In this document: in pieces, positions 22,001 through 35,783 of the stretch
Layout of the letters: each line of letters begins with the position of its first letter
How positions within the stretch are numbered: the stretch's first letter is position 1
Assembly (NCBI GenBank): GCA_029204225.1
Contig: CM055104.1
Location: 40,639,929-40,703,928, forward strand
DNA from: Diphasiastrum complanatum
Taxonomy: Eukaryota > Streptophyta > Lycopodiopsida > Lycopodiales > Lycopodiaceae
Direction: 5' to 3'
DNA: 64,000 nucleotides
The notes under the pieces: model-generated
Told to the model about the DNA's origin: nothing
Seen by the model: only the letters and a program-made list of their open reading frames with translations
Database searches by the model: none
Translations under genes and position numbers: made by a program

Positions 22001-25000
22001 TTTAGGTTTTTTTGTCCATTTTGTATTCCGTAATCACAGCTCTTGCCAGGGCCAGTGTATGTTTAAATGGTACGTATGCTAATCGCTATGGCAGCTCAGG
22101 AGCAAGTAGTTTGCAGGCTGCCTTTGAGCACTCTTACAAGGCTCAAGACACCCTTGTTAGACTCACAAGACTTGATGGATGGATGCTTGGCATCATGACG
22201 TGCAGCTGGATTGGGGAAGATGTGCTGTCTCATCTCATTTACTTTTAGGGCTTGCATTGTACCTCAGATTACTGAGGCATTAAGGCCTAGTACACAGCCA
22301 GTAGGGGCTTCTAGGCCTAGAAGAGCAGATGTGCATACAACATCAGGCATCTAGTCCATTCTGGCCAGGGTACGACCCGAGGGTACCGGTGTTTTCGACT
22401 TTTTCAGACAACACAGTTCAGCTGCTATTTCATCTAGCGCCTTTCCAGGGCCTTCCAGGCAACTGCTAATGATGTTGCTGCACCCACCAAGAATCTTGGC
22501 TCTTCCAAGGATGATGCATAGGCTGATGAGGGAGCGTGAATTGGAGGGGTTGGAGTACATGAGATGCAGGGATGGGAGTGCACGCAGATGAGACTGAATG
22601 CTACTCCTGAGGGTGCCTAAAGGTCCACAAAGAAAGTAAGAAGCATCTACTTTGCTAGGCGTGTGGAAAAGTGGAGAACAGCATTCCTCCTTTCTATTGT
22701 TAACTTTTCTGTTATGGATTGGATCGTCAGAAGTTTAGCAAATTGAAAAGATACTCAAGACACCCTAGAATGAAATATAGTAAGGTCAGAACAGACTACT
22801 TTTTATAAATAATTCTTTACAACTAATTGTCAATCTCTAATTCTGAATTTTTATGCCAACTTTAAGTCGTATTTACAGACATAATCTATTGAACTGGATC
22901 GATCCATCGTTTAGAACTTAGGTGGTCCAATAAGGATCATTTCATCTTCTTGACTGCCCTGGATCATATCACCTTGTCATTCAGATCTTAGTTCTACCAC
23001 CAAGGAATCTAATTTTTACAAAACAGGACTTGCCTCAAGTGGCATGTAGTTGGAGGGTCAAATCCTCTACGATTGGCTTGATGTTTGGAATATGTCGTGG
23101 GAAAATTAATCTCCCAATTACCTGACCCTTTCTGCACTAAAAGGGAGAATGGTTGGTTTTTTAATGTGAAAATCTAAGAACTAGCAATCTACTATTTGGA
23201 AGACTTCTGATACTGATAAAACTTAAGAGACAATGCTGACGAGGCTCTTGTGGCAATTCCATATAGTAATACTAACTTCAGAAAACTGTCAATTCACACA
23301 GATGTTACTACTATTTGAATTCTTCTTTACTGGTTGAGTTTGTGGATAAATAAGTTACTATTACAGCATTCTATTTATCTATTTACATTGGTAAATTGGT
23401 TCTTGATAGCCTGAGTCATAGGCCTTTATAAAACGGTTTTGGAAGCTCAAGTCAAGGATTGTTTACAGGCTGTGTATGAGTTTCACCCACATGTTGGATC
23501 CAAGTTTCAAAGAAAAGAATCAGCTCATTTCTTCATGTCATGGTTGCCAAATTATTGACAGTTTTTCCGTAAAGTAGGCCATTAAATTGTCTTTCACAAG
23601 TTCATCCTTATTCTCACGCACTATTCATGAGTTTGGGACCCAACTAGAATAAAGACTGATAATTACTTGCTATAGCTCATGATTCCAAAAGTGCTTCCCT
23701 CAGTTTGTAATTGTTTAACCGTCTCCTGCTGATAAAGCAGCATACTTCCACCCTTTTATACAATTCCCCTGAAATTTTTCAAGGAAAAGCAATTAATTCG
23801 AATGAGATCTTGTTGATATGTTGTCTTGGTCTATGCCCCTAGCTTGGAAAGTTATTCCTGGGCCCGCTTGCATGATTTTCATCAGGAAAAACTTGTGGCA
23901 ATACTGAACAGCATCTTCTATCTGTCCTCAGTAACTTCCCTCCACATCTTCAATACATTGTTGCTGCTTTAATCATTATGGTATCTTTGATTGTGCTACA
24001 TTCATCATAGTGTTGCACAATTTTTTTTCCTGCATTTTTGGAACTTCCTGCTGTGAACCAAGGGGAGTTCTGTACAATCATTTGGATCAAAGGGATCCAT
24101 AATTCAAGTCAAATAACTTAAACCCTGTATTCTCAAGAATTCTCAATTTGATTGGGAGAGATAATACAATTGGCATATGGACCAAGATGTAGGCACCCAA
24201 CTTCAAGAGACAGCTGGCAATGCTGTGGACATGGTGTCGGAATATAAGTAAGAGTTTTTTTTGGCTAAGTGGTTAACAGCTCAGAAGCATAGACTAGCTT
24301 CAGGTAGTTCGTGGTTCTTCTTAGAGAAATCCTTAGCCTGACTAGCTTACTCCTGCTTGGAATACTTGGATCTGAATGAAGCTTTCTGTTTAATCAGAAC
24401 TGCTGCTGATTCTGAAAGTTGGTCAGCATCACTTCTATTCTTTCGTGCAATTATCTGTGCGAACAAGGTTCATACCTTGATCTGTGTGAATAAAGAGAAG
24501 GTTTTCTGGATCAATGCTGTCTGTCTGCATTTTTCAGACCTTGGCTTTGAATGCATTTTAAAAGATTTTTTTTTATAATCCCTTTTCACCTTATTGTCTC
24601 TGACAAGCAGTTACTTTATAGTCTTTATATACAAGTTTTCTCTTTGAGGGCTTGCTTGTGTCTCGTAGATGTACTCCTTGCAGTCACTAAAACTTAAGGC
24701 CGTTCTGTGTTACCCGGAACTTTATATCTGTATGTGACCACTGCTGTATTGCCTAAGCATTCCATACATAAGACTTTCTTGGACCCTTCGTCATCAGGAT
24801 AGCTAAGACTTCAGATATTTGCTCTATCATCACATTCTATTCGATTCTTATTGGTGTTTGAAGCGTTTTGAGGATGCCAGGTGTGATCCTACAACTTGAG
24901 AGTTTTGTAAGTATAGATTTTTAGTTATTGGGTTTGATGAACTTTGATCTAAGGATCCTAGGTATTGTGTTTATTGTAAAATCCCTAGGTATTGTGTTTA

Positions 25001-28000
25001 TTGTAAAATTTCTGTTTATGCCTTACAAAATCAAGTAGAACGCATTACAAATCCGATAATTACTCGCTATCACTTTTGTTTGATTGCAAGTGTTTACTTA
25101 TAATCTTGGAAACCGTTGATAACTCAATATGTCATTTCGAGGATTGAAACGTCCAATCCTATGCCCATATATAAGCTGACGACTCAACCTAGAGTGTAAC
25201 ATTAAAACTGCCTGTAGCGCATCAGTAAAAGGTTTGTTCTTGTTAAAAGCACTTGACACTCAGCCAAGTTGCTGGACTCCCAACTCAGTTGGGGAAGCAG
25301 CAACAAACTTTACCTTCTTAATTTTGATCTCCTTGAAGCTCTCCAGTTCAACCCTTAACATTTTTTCTCTGCCTTGCTGATTTCCAGCCAATTAAAATTG
25401 CCCTCAGATTTTTTTGAACAAGTAAGAAGGTCCAAGAAAATATGTGTCGGAAGATGACACAATGGCTTAAAGAAATGCCTGTTTGCTCCAAATATTGTTT
25501 TGGGGAGGACGTCCTTTCCTCTCCTCAAGGTCTGGAGTATGCAGGTGGGTCACAAAGACTGCTATTTGACTTTTTTTTGTAAATTACTGCCCTATTAGAA
25601 AGAGATAATTCTTTGGAAGGGTGGAAATGCTGGAAAACCTTCTACAGAGAAAATCAGCCAGATTCCTTAATGGGAAGCTTAATGCCGCGAAGTCCAGGAA
25701 GTCCACGTTTCACTCTTTGGAAAGTGCTCATATTATGAGGTTATTTTTTAAGCTACTTATCAAGCATTGGCAGGAGCATGACTAATATTGCCAAAAATTG
25801 TAAATTCTACATGTATATTTATTAGTGCTGAGTGAGCTGTATTGTCACTATTTCTAATAAGAAGCACTAAGTTACGGTTCTATGCTTATAAGTCGATGAT
25901 GAGCAGCTGGTTTCAAGTTTGGACATTGACTTAACCTGCTCATGAACACATCTGAGTACATGTACCTTACTAGTTTAGCTAAAGTGCCATGTCCCCTTAT
26001 TATAGTTGCTAGTTATGTTGCTTATGACTGTTGTCTCTTTATGCAACTGGTGCTTTTTATCTTTTACAGGTCAAGGTTATCTTTTAGGGTTTAATTCTCA
26101 CAAGAACGATAGATGTAGTTGATTCTGCTTTTAGCAGACAAAAGAAGCTCGTAGCAGGTGCATTGAGATTGACTACTTATTGAAAATGAGCTGATCAATC
26201 AATACGCATAAATGTGTGGAACGCTCCAATTGTGGTTCAGGTGTCGCATGGGAATGGAGGGGTGCACTCACTCGGAATTTCAGCTTTTTAATGGATCTTT
26301 TAAGCTTATTGCTGGCACTTGGACACTGTTTCCACATATGGTGGCTTCGAGGTCTTGCTTTTCAGGTCGTTGATGCTGTCTTGTTTCTTAACCTCAGGGT
26401 AAGTTCGTGCTTTTATGATCAATTTCGTTGTTCCTATTTTTCCTGATGCAAAGCCATATGAGGCAGGGGTTTACAGCTTTATGATGTGTGGAGCAGGTTA
26501 TATTCCAATGAATGTTTGTCAATTTTTAACTCTATTTCACTAGAAACATTCTTTTCTTTGAGTCACTGTGTCAACTCCGAACTTGCTTGATACAATTTTA
26601 TCAATGCAGTTAATGAAAGATCCACTTTCTTTTGATGCAATTGTATCCACTTTCTAGTTATAGTTATGAAAGCTTTTTTGGCTGCAGGCTTTATTGAGTG
26701 CAATTTTGAAACGAATAAAGGGTTTTATGCGGGTGCGAAAGGCACTGAATATCCTTCAAGGAGCACTTCCAGATGCAACACATGATGAGCTACGGACATA
26801 TGATGATGACTGCGCTATTTGCAAGGCATGTAGTTTCTAGAAACTGTTCCTTGTATGGTTGGATGATAGTCTTTAAACTTGTTTATCTATATTTTACTTT
26901 CAAGGACTTGGTTTATTTTCTGATATGGTACTTAGAATTTCATTTTTAAGATTGCAGGAACCAATGGCTAGAGCGAAGAGATTGCCCTGCGCCCACCTTT
27001 TTCATCTTCCATGTTTACTTTCTTGGTAAGAGCCCTATTCCATATTTATGCCTTGATGTCATGCCCTCCAGCCTTACAAGTGTTGCAATCTAGTTTTTAA
27101 ACAGCTGCTGTTGAAAACCAATAAGAAGATCTCTGTGCCATTCTGTTATCATGTTTGTGTAGTTTTCAGCTAGTACCGTATAGTAGAAGTGAGTTCAGAT
27201 GGTGTCATGTACCCATGACCTACCCTGGCTGGTTACAAATCAACTAAAGGATCAAAACATTTATCACACAATCTGGTCAGATTGAAGTACCAATGAATGG
27301 GGAATATACGAATCACATTCTTTTGAATCGAAATTAATGTTAATGTGTGAAGTGAATTGGACATTATACGAGTCACATTCAATTTTAATTGAAATCAATG
27401 TTAATGTATGGAAGCTAATTGGGCATATGTCATGCATGCACCTACTGTAGGGTGCTGATGATGTGAGTAGGGATGTCATAGCATTTGGCCCATGCTATTT
27501 AGGATGAAGTTGATGGTCTAGTACTTTGTGGTTGGACTCCATAGGGTTGAAGGTTGCATGTTTCCTTTGCCACATAACATTGATATATTGAATCAAAGTC
27601 AATCACAATGAAGACATTCAAATGAATTGATCTAAACATAGAGCTTGGCCATCGATATCGATTAAATCCATACTGACCAAATGGAAGCTGTTTCTAGAGG
27701 CTTGATTGCTGAAAAAATGACTATGAGAAGATCCTACCTCCAAAAAATCCCAAAGATTGACTATGGCTCTAGTGAATGCAAGGAATTGCATGCCACTAGA
27801 TGAAAGTGACTGTCAAGCAGCAATGGGCCACAAAAATGTGATGGGAAGTGAAACAGACAGATGTCGTGCATAAAAACGCTTAAAGAAATGTGTTGCAACC
27901 AAAACAAAGCATCTAGTACTGGGAAAATCAGTATCTCAAAAAGATTGAAAATGAAACACTCCAAAATCTTTGATCTGATTTTTAAGGTAGATGCCAAGAT

Positions 28001-31000
28001 CTACATAGTACATACTTAGAGATAAAATTTGCCATGCTGCTGGTTGGTAGGAGAAGCTCTAGGAGCATGGCACATGGTTGGTTGCACATGCAGGGTTAGG
28101 GTGTAGGAACACTATACTATGTAGTTGCTAGTATCGATTAGCTAGACATCTTTGTGGATGTCCGATAAGCATCTAATAATAAAGCTTGAATGTGATAGCA
28201 TGATTAACAAAGACAAAGAGGTTGCCAAATGTTTCGGGTACAATGTGGTCCAGTTTAGGTGCATCAATGTGCTTGTGCATCTCGTCGATTCCACTTCTTT
28301 TGCTCATCGGAAGACACTTCCGTAGATGATGAAGTAGTTGTTCTAGATGGTGTAATAGGTGCCAAGGTAGGCGGCCTCTCTTCGTCACCATTAACTACTT
28401 TCCACAAACCTTTAGCAATTATAAGGTTCTTTATCGTGTAGCACCACAAGGAATAGTTTGTGCCATCCAGCCTATCTTCATTAAATAAAGAACCAATAGA
28501 CTCCGATTCTTTAGCCATAACAGAAAAATCAGCTTGTAATAGATAGGAAATAGACTTTCCAAGACAAAATCTACTCAAAGGGCAGCAACCTCAAAGCTGA
28601 AATTATGAACACAATAGATTGCAATACTCCATATGCAATTTGCTCAACAAGTAATGAAATAGGTGGCTGATTTTTGCACAAAAAACAGAATGCTCACAAA
28701 TAGGTAGACTTCGAATGAAGCCAAAACCAAAACCAAAAATTTGTGGCTAAAAAGAGTGCACACTATGTGCATATAGAGCTGATGGTAGCGCCCTACTCCA
28801 AGCTCACCAACAGGGAAATTTCAGCAAGAAATGTGTTCAAAACACATGTATCTTCATTTAAGAAGTAAATCTGAAATTTTCAGCATGTAATTGAGTCAAG
28901 ATCACATGCAATTGGTTTGAGCATGGGCGCCCTACTGCTAGCTCTCAAATAGGTGAAGGTGCCCTGCAATTTCCTGCAAAAAAGCTATAAGAAGATGAAC
29001 AAATTCTTCTCCTGCAAAAATCCGCAGCTTGATGATTATCTGCAACCAAAAGGGGAAGAAGATAGCTTCCTATTGGGCGCCCTCCTGAAAGAATATGATC
29101 ACCTAAAGACTCTGATACCATGTAGGAAATAGAACCCTAAGGATCCAGGATCTTAACTATTCAATCACACAAAGCATTCTCAAAAGAAAGAGAGAGATGG
29201 CTAGAAACCCTCTTGTAGAAACTCGTGGACAGCCAAGGAGAATAGTTAGCATTGCTTACAAAAGTATCTCATACAAATGGGATGCACACATATATATAGT
29301 CCAAGATGACTATCTAACTTCATGACTATTGGCTATCCAACTACTTGACTATTGGCTTTCCAACTACTTGACTATTGACTATCCAACTTTCTATAAGTTA
29401 CATAGAAAGAATAAGGTACCTCCAATATGTCAAGTTGGGGTACTTAATGTCACAATTAGGCCTAGTGGACCCATGAGTCCCTACCAAGTTAATTTCATAC
29501 TAACTTTGCTAACTCTAAGTTTAGTAGGCCTAATATAATAAATGACCATAGTTACACAACTCTCGACCTTTTGGGTCAAAGCAATCTATGGTAATGTAAG
29601 CAATTCCATTTACATTCCAACAGTCATTAGGGCTGGAAGTTGGATCCCACTTGTTGCCTAGTCATTGGGCTCAAAGGCATGGAGGGTGGATCTAGATTGG
29701 ATCCTACGGCGGGGTGGATCATGAGCATTTGGTTTCTTGTGTTGATTGGCAATTGGCGGTTTCCAATTAGTGTGGTCGTAACACCTTCCTTACCTAATAC
29801 CTCTCCTCCTCTCCTCATCTCCTATTATCTCTTCTCTCTCCTTTCTTCTGTCCTTTCTCCTTTCAAGCTTGCTCTCCTTCTGTCCTTCGAACTTCTCCCT
29901 TGCAAAGTGGCACAAAATAGTCGCAAACTGATTTTTAGGAATTGAGATTCATGATGGTTTAAAAAAATTCACATTCTTGATTCTTTCTGATTCAAATCTG
30001 GACCAATCTATTCATTGCTGAATCGCAATTCTCAGCGAACTATTCGTGATTCATGGAAACTTCAGGTGCTATATTCATTATAAGTTATTATTGATTCCTT
30101 ACACATCATTACGAACATGCCTCTTCTTAGACTCCATGTCTAAGATGCTCTATCTTCACATTGTAGATCTTAAGACTTAGAATTCTAGCATAGTTCACCT
30201 TCTTGCACTTTCCCAAAGTGATTCACGTACTTCTCTCTTTGAAAATATTGACAATTAGTCATTTTACTTTTTCTATAAACAAAGCATGAAAGAACCCATT
30301 CACAAAAGTGAGTAAACTTACTAGCTTTTGACTTACAAAATACTTTTAGTATGACTTATTATTGACCATCTGTAGAGTCGTGAACACAATCATATATGAC
30401 ATCACATGAGAACAATAGACTTCAAATGATGCACAATAGTAATGTCTAACTAAGAATAATGAGTGGACATTAATGACGATCTATGGCAAAAACCTTACAA
30501 GCACTGCAAATAAGTCACCTGCAATGAACTCAAGAGTAGACCAAATTATAAGCTCCAGAATTACAGATATGTGCATCATATAAGAACAATAGATTGTAAA
30601 TGATGCAAAATACTGAATGGCAATGGCAGAACCTTACAAGCATTGCAAACGAGTCATGTACAATATGTACATAAGCTTCAGAATGACTAGCAAAGTCTAC
30701 TCTTCATGTACAAATTGGAGGTCCATAGAGGAACATTCCATTAAGCTACTCAACAGGGTCCCAAGATGGTCTCTGCTCTAAATGTGGGCAATTGGCCCAG
30801 GTCCATAAGGTTCTCTATATACGTTTGTAACATTTGCCAGACAAAAACATTGCTCTCAGTGTGGGCTATATAAAAAAGAAAATATCAAAATGAAAACTAA
30901 ACTGATATAGTTGTAAATATGTTGGAGATGCCATCAAGAAACTTGACGTTGTATATAAGCTGCAAAAGCACATAGCAACTGCAAGAAGTATCCGTGCTGG

Positions 31001-34000
31001 CTACAAAGCCTCCACCATATATAGTGTAATCTACTGAATAGAATCATGAAGCTTGGCCAAGGTACACGAAAGGCTTAAGAATGCCCAATAAAGGCAGCAT
31101 GATAAAGGGCTCCAACTAAGCTGCTACAAACAAGTATATAACATATGGAAGAAGAGTACCACATGAAAGCATCGGTTGGATCACAAGGATACAAAATCTG
31201 CAGGAGAAATTGTACCATCAGGAATACTGCTGGTGGGAGTAAACCGTAGAGTGGCACCTGTGGACCAAGGAGCAATACACAATGGAAACCAGTAATGTCA
31301 TATCAAGGCATCAAGATGCACAATGCTAAGAAATTATGATGCCATAAATCTGACTCATAAAAATGGACACCGTGCTGGCCTGTCAAATCCCGAGTGCTCT
31401 ATGAATATAAGAGACCCAACATCCAGATGCAGAGCAAGGAATATAGAAATTAGCACCACGTATGCCATCGAAATGTAACTAATACCAATCTGAGAGACCA
31501 AGCCTGCTGTCTGGAGAATATTTCATAGACCGACACATTGATCTGAAGTCATATATCAAGGCACGAGTAATTGAAGGTGGATACATTACATGTGAACCGA
31601 GTTGAAGATGTCAGGCTAAAAAGGATTTGCACATCACCCAAAAATGAAATGGAGGTAGATTTGAAACCAGATGCTCTGATACTAGAATTGTTATTTGCTC
31701 AACGATCTACACTAGTTGTCTAGAGATTTATAGACGACTAGAAGTTTACGCAGATCCAAGCATCCTCTGAATGACATGCAATAAATAGCACTGACTGGTC
31801 ATGATTTCTTAGATAGCTGGTGCTTAGCAACAGCATTTCCATTTCCATACTCCGTAACTGGCTAGGCAACACATCGCCATCTCGCTGCCCCGCCAATAAA
31901 TACATCAAGGCAAGGCTGAAGCTTCTCTGTAGATCGAATTGCACTGGCAGGCATTTGACGTTCCAGCCAGTGAGTAAAGTAGCACCCTCATCACATAATT
32001 CAGCAAGATGAAAGTACAACAAATACAAATCACATTTAATCTGTATAAAACTTATCAAAATAGATGTCAATCAAATGAGTAGGGCTGCATTTAGAACTTG
32101 AAAAGTTGTCAGGTGATTGTCGACAGATAAACCAAGGAGGATCCCAATGCTCAAAGAAAGAGGAGGGAATTCCAAATTCCAAAAATGTACAATGAGCAAA
32201 AAGGTGCTGATCTCCACAAGTTCTTGGTCTTTATATCTTATGAATCAAAATCCAAACTGCTAATGAGTCTTGTTAAAACTTAACTTGTTAGCATCCTAAC
32301 TGGTTCTTAATTAATAAAATATCTAAGTGATACCGATCTCCAAGCTTAGTTCGGTCCTGTCAGATTGAGCGATCAATTGGAACTCCTGATCTCTGTTTAC
32401 TGCTATATGTATTTGAAATTTTCTGTACATGGCAGATGTTGGACGTATGTTCTCAATAGATGCTCATGTTTCTAAAGGTAGATAGAATCTTCAAGTTCCT
32501 GTTAATCCTAGTTAGACATGGTTGGCATTGGATAAATGCAATGATTATTGTCCCCCTTTGGGTGGCAAGATGGAAGGGAGTGTTGTACGTGTACATTAAA
32601 CTTGGTTAAAATTTTATAGAGCTGGATTCTTAGTTTTGCAACACGCATCTCTCTTTTCATGTACCTTTTTTGGGTAGCTTCATCTCTAAGGTTGATAAAC
32701 TATTGAAGTGCAGGTTGGATCAAGGACTTGCAGAAACATACTCTTGCCCTACATGTAGAAGACCACTGTTTATGGGGAGCTCAAGAATGACATCCGCTAG
32801 CTCACCAATTAGTGGACAGTTTGTTGATAGCACAGGTATTGGATCTTTAGATGCAGATTTAAGCAGACTACCTCATGGTCAACAGAATCCGCTTGTAAAT
32901 TCATCATATCAGCAGACGGACATCCCTTTTACTAGTCCAGGCCCTCTCACACAAGACCGTTGGAATGCAGCTGTTACAAGCTCTTGGAGGTTAGATCTTC
33001 TACTTTCTGAACTATCAGTTTTGGATTCACCTTATGGAAGGTTTCTCATGTCTTCTATTATTTGTCTTAGGCTTGAAGTGTCTTTGATTTTCTTAGTCCT
33101 GATGCTTGATGTTTTGCAAAGCTGGGGTTTCTTTGGCCTTCAAATCGTTCATCAATATGTCTAATTTGTGAAAAATTGTCAAAATTGGCAATTTTAGCTT
33201 GATTAAACCTTGTAAAATTCATCCTACAGGCACGTTTGCATTATACAACAAAATAGCCTTACAACTTGCACTAAATTCTAAATTCTATTGACTTTATAAT
33301 TTTACACCATTAAAGATCAATCATTAAGCTATAGGCTACACTATACTGGTGTACGGGGCCGAGGCTACACACACTGACAAATTTCAAGGCCTAGCTATGT
33401 GATATCTTACTCACTTTGAGGCACAACCATGAACACAAGAGAACCTAGCTATGAGAGGTTGGAGAAAGACCATAAACACATAGGAATGGCATAAGCTCCT
33501 TACGCCAAGATTGTGGAAACTGAATTGCCGAGAGAGAGGGGTGTGGAGCCTCCTAACCTCTTTCGGGAAAGCTCCTTAATTACATGCTTGGGAAAGGGTG
33601 TCACCATAACCTTGAGCTACTTGGTCACGTGGGCCCATTTGCACTAACTTTTAGCTAAAGTTACAGAAGGTGAGTCACAATATTTTACAGCAGATTGTTG
33701 CCATTACATTTATACAACTTGCATTAGTAGCCATCAGGGGTGAAATAAGCATTATATTTCAACATGCACTTGAAAGTTGTCAAGCATTTACTAGTTTTTA
33801 CATTAAAATTGACATGGAAATTCGTACTTGTTTTCACATTGAACCTTTTGCAAAAACTAGCAAACGCGCTCGCTGGTACATGTCTCATGTGGCCACTTGT
33901 GGGAATTAGGCCCACTTGTTTGAGGTAAGGTCTTTATTTTAGAATTCAGGAGAGTGTTCCATCAACCTTTTTGGACTTGATGTGCCATCAGCAAAACAAA

Positions 34001-35783
34001 TACACCACCAATTTCAATAATTTATCCGTTTAGTGAATATCTCATGGCCTATGTTCCACTAGGCTCATTGTTCTCTTTACTATTGCTTTGTGGGACTGAT
34101 TGTGGGAACCATAGGTCATCAAATTAACCACATCTTCCCTGATTATCAAGCAACCAGTGTCTCTGCGTCAGAGTCTTACTGTTGGCTTCATGGAGCCATC
34201 AGGACAACATCTAAAACGATGTCTTAACCATCATTGGGGTGCACAGCAGAACCTAACACTGGTTTGAAGGTGCTGTTTTGGATAATCTCTAATCCCTAAA
34301 TTAGTGGCCTATGGATCTTATATTGAAGTAAGGAGCTATCCCAGTTCTATTAGCATAGAGTCCTGCAACTATATCTAGTTGAAAGCTGGGTTTTCAATGT
34401 TAGGTCTGCATGTTTTGGCAACCTTAATACTCATTTTTTGTCTTGTTCAGGTGTGAAATGAATTGATTGCACTGGTATGAATATGCAATTTGTCAAGTCA
34501 ATTTTGTTCTCCAAAATGCACAGATCTCTCTTGAAGTTCTATAGTATAATTCTTGTCCACATACATCTGATATGGATAATGACGGTTTTTGCAGGGGCTC
34601 AGGAGCTGATTCAGACTGGACCACTCGGATGCATCCTGTAGCTAGAGATGCAGCAGGGGTAGGCACATCTATACAGGGACATTCCAGAGGACTGAATCGT
34701 TTGCAGCTTATGATGAGACGGCTTTCGGGAACAACCCACGAACACGAGCAGAGGTCATCAGATGAAAATGGGTGGAGCTGGTGGCCATTTTCACGCTCTA
34801 CAGGAACAAACAACTCTGGGCAAGCAGACCAGCCAGGCAGGCGAAGATTTGACAACAGTAGTTTGAGGAGAAGGAACGTAAACACATCCAGGTTAGGCTT
34901 AGGGAGGACTGAGAATGGTAATCTGCGTATGACAGGCATGGTCAGCATGGTGAGGGAGGTTTTACCACATATTCCTGATGAAGTTGTTATAGAGGTAAAC
35001 TTTATGACCTCTTTGACCCTTCAGATTTTAAGTATCAATCATAAATTGACCGTTCCTTAATACCATAGAATTAATGAACCGTTATCTGTTCACCACGGTT
35101 CTGAGAACCGTACAGTGAACCGTACGGTTCTTAAATTTTTTTGCCCAGAACCGTGGTGAACCATACTGATTAATTAATTAATTTTGTTTTAGTTTCCCCC
35201 CCAAAAATAACCCAAAAATATGCAAAAAAAGGCCAAAAAATTCTGTGAAATCTGTGCATTTTGTGAAATCTGTCAATCATCTGTGAATCTGTATCATCTG
35301 TACCATCTGTGAATCTGTGTATCATCTGTGAAATCTGTATCATCTGTGAAATCTGTCAATCATCTGTCAAATGATGATTGACAGATTAATGATATCACAG
35401 ATTCACAGATGATTTGAGTATCATTAATCTGTGAATCTGTGTATCATTTGTGAAATAATCTGTCGAATGAAATCATCTGTGAATATGTGTATCATCTGTG
35501 AAATCATCTTTATCGTCTGTCTCATCTGTGAAATCTGTGAATTTGGTAACTAGTTAATTAATTAACTAATTAATTAATTATTTAGATGAACCGTACCACG
35601 GTTCAAGGAACCGTGGTACAGTTCCTTCCACGGTTCCCAGGACCCACGGTTCTGGGAACCGTGGGTTCTATGCGTAATACTTTCTTTGAGTGAAGTAAGT
35701 TTATCAACATGCAAGTCTGAAATGTGCCGCAGGATCTACGAAGAACAAATTCAGTTACTGCTACAGTCAATAATCTTCTGTGA
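19075..35783 (+). CDS. RIN2/RIN3-like membrane RING-H2 and CUE E3 ubiquitin ligase (5' end not found)
   Basis: Eleven exons splice in frame: 19075-19152, 19506-19592, 19770-19891, 20800-20896, 21083-21188, 26241-26398, 26688-26825, 26958-27025, 32714-32989, 34595-34994, 35733-35783. They give 526 codons plus stop. The N-terminal half is hydrophobic (MQVALWLVWFAVLGFLK, VFSVLMLVLLSDIFW, FLLLLYEPLTIAF, DLLSLLLALGHCFHIWWL), as expected for a multi-pass protein. The RING-H2 has CAIC, LPCAHLFHLPC and CPTC. The C-terminus is CUE-like (MVREVLPHIPDEV, then DLRRTNSVTATVNNLL). Arabidopsis RIN2/RIN3 have this layout and act in RPM1-dependent hypersensitive death; AMFR/gp78 is the animal counterpart. All splice phases agree. 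Exon 1, expected to encode about 100 residues, is absent between 16.9 and 19.07 kb. The intron after 26825 uses a GC donor (AAG/GCATGT). The gene looks functional apart from the missing start. Confidence 0.9.
21189..26240. other. 5-kb intron of the ubiquitin ligase gene
   Basis: Mostly unique AT-rich DNA. A 26-bp tandem duplication (CCTAGGTATTGTGTTTATTG...) lies at about 24956-25010. A coding-like but unassigned stretch at about 22012-22620 resembles no family I know. No transposon ends were recognised. Confidence 0.6.
27026..28169. other. Left part of the 5.7-kb intron
   Basis: Contains two diverged copies of a block of about 60 bp at about 27300-27427 (GA(A/G)TCACATTC ... AATGTTAATGT). No gene is seen. 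Confidence 0.6.
28170..29622 (-). mobile_element. 5'-end fragment of a Copia element inside the ubiquitin ligase intron
   Basis: An LTR of 502 bp (29121-29622, TG...CA type) is followed in the minus direction by a primer-binding site (29103-29120, TGGTATCAGAGTC). Gag starts at ATG 28518 with DRLDGTNYSLWCYTIKNL, the usual Copia gag N-terminus, up to RRDAQAH. It breaks off near 28170; nothing of protease, integrase or RT follows. The LTR holds three 24-bp tandem units (ACTATTGGCTATCCAACTAC) at 29321-29390. The element lies antisense to the host gene. Confidence 0.8.
29623..32713. other. Right part of the 5.7-kb intron
   Basis: No coding region recognised. A degenerate minus-strand primer-site-like sequence (GCTCTGATACTA, 31672-31683) hints at another old Copia. 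The acceptor before the RING-completing exon is TGCAG at 32713. Confidence 0.5.
35059..35680. repeat. Foldback element in the last intron, GAACCGTGGTACGGTTC type
   Basis: Imperfect terminal inverted repeats of about 100 bp, with outer ends like TATTACGCATAGAAC, carry repeated GAACCGTGG/CCACGGTTC blocks. An exact GAACCGTACCACGGTTC lies at 35588-35604. ATTAATTAATTAA tracts border the inside. The middle (about 35250-35545) is an array of ATCTGTGAAATCTGT-like units of 11-15 bp. It is non-coding and lies between the two exons of the CUE-like region. Confidence 0.7.

Noticed and set aside
34493-34948. Minus-strand frame opposite the ligase exon
   Set aside because: The plus strand carries the exon with matching splice phases; the antisense frame has no family resemblance.
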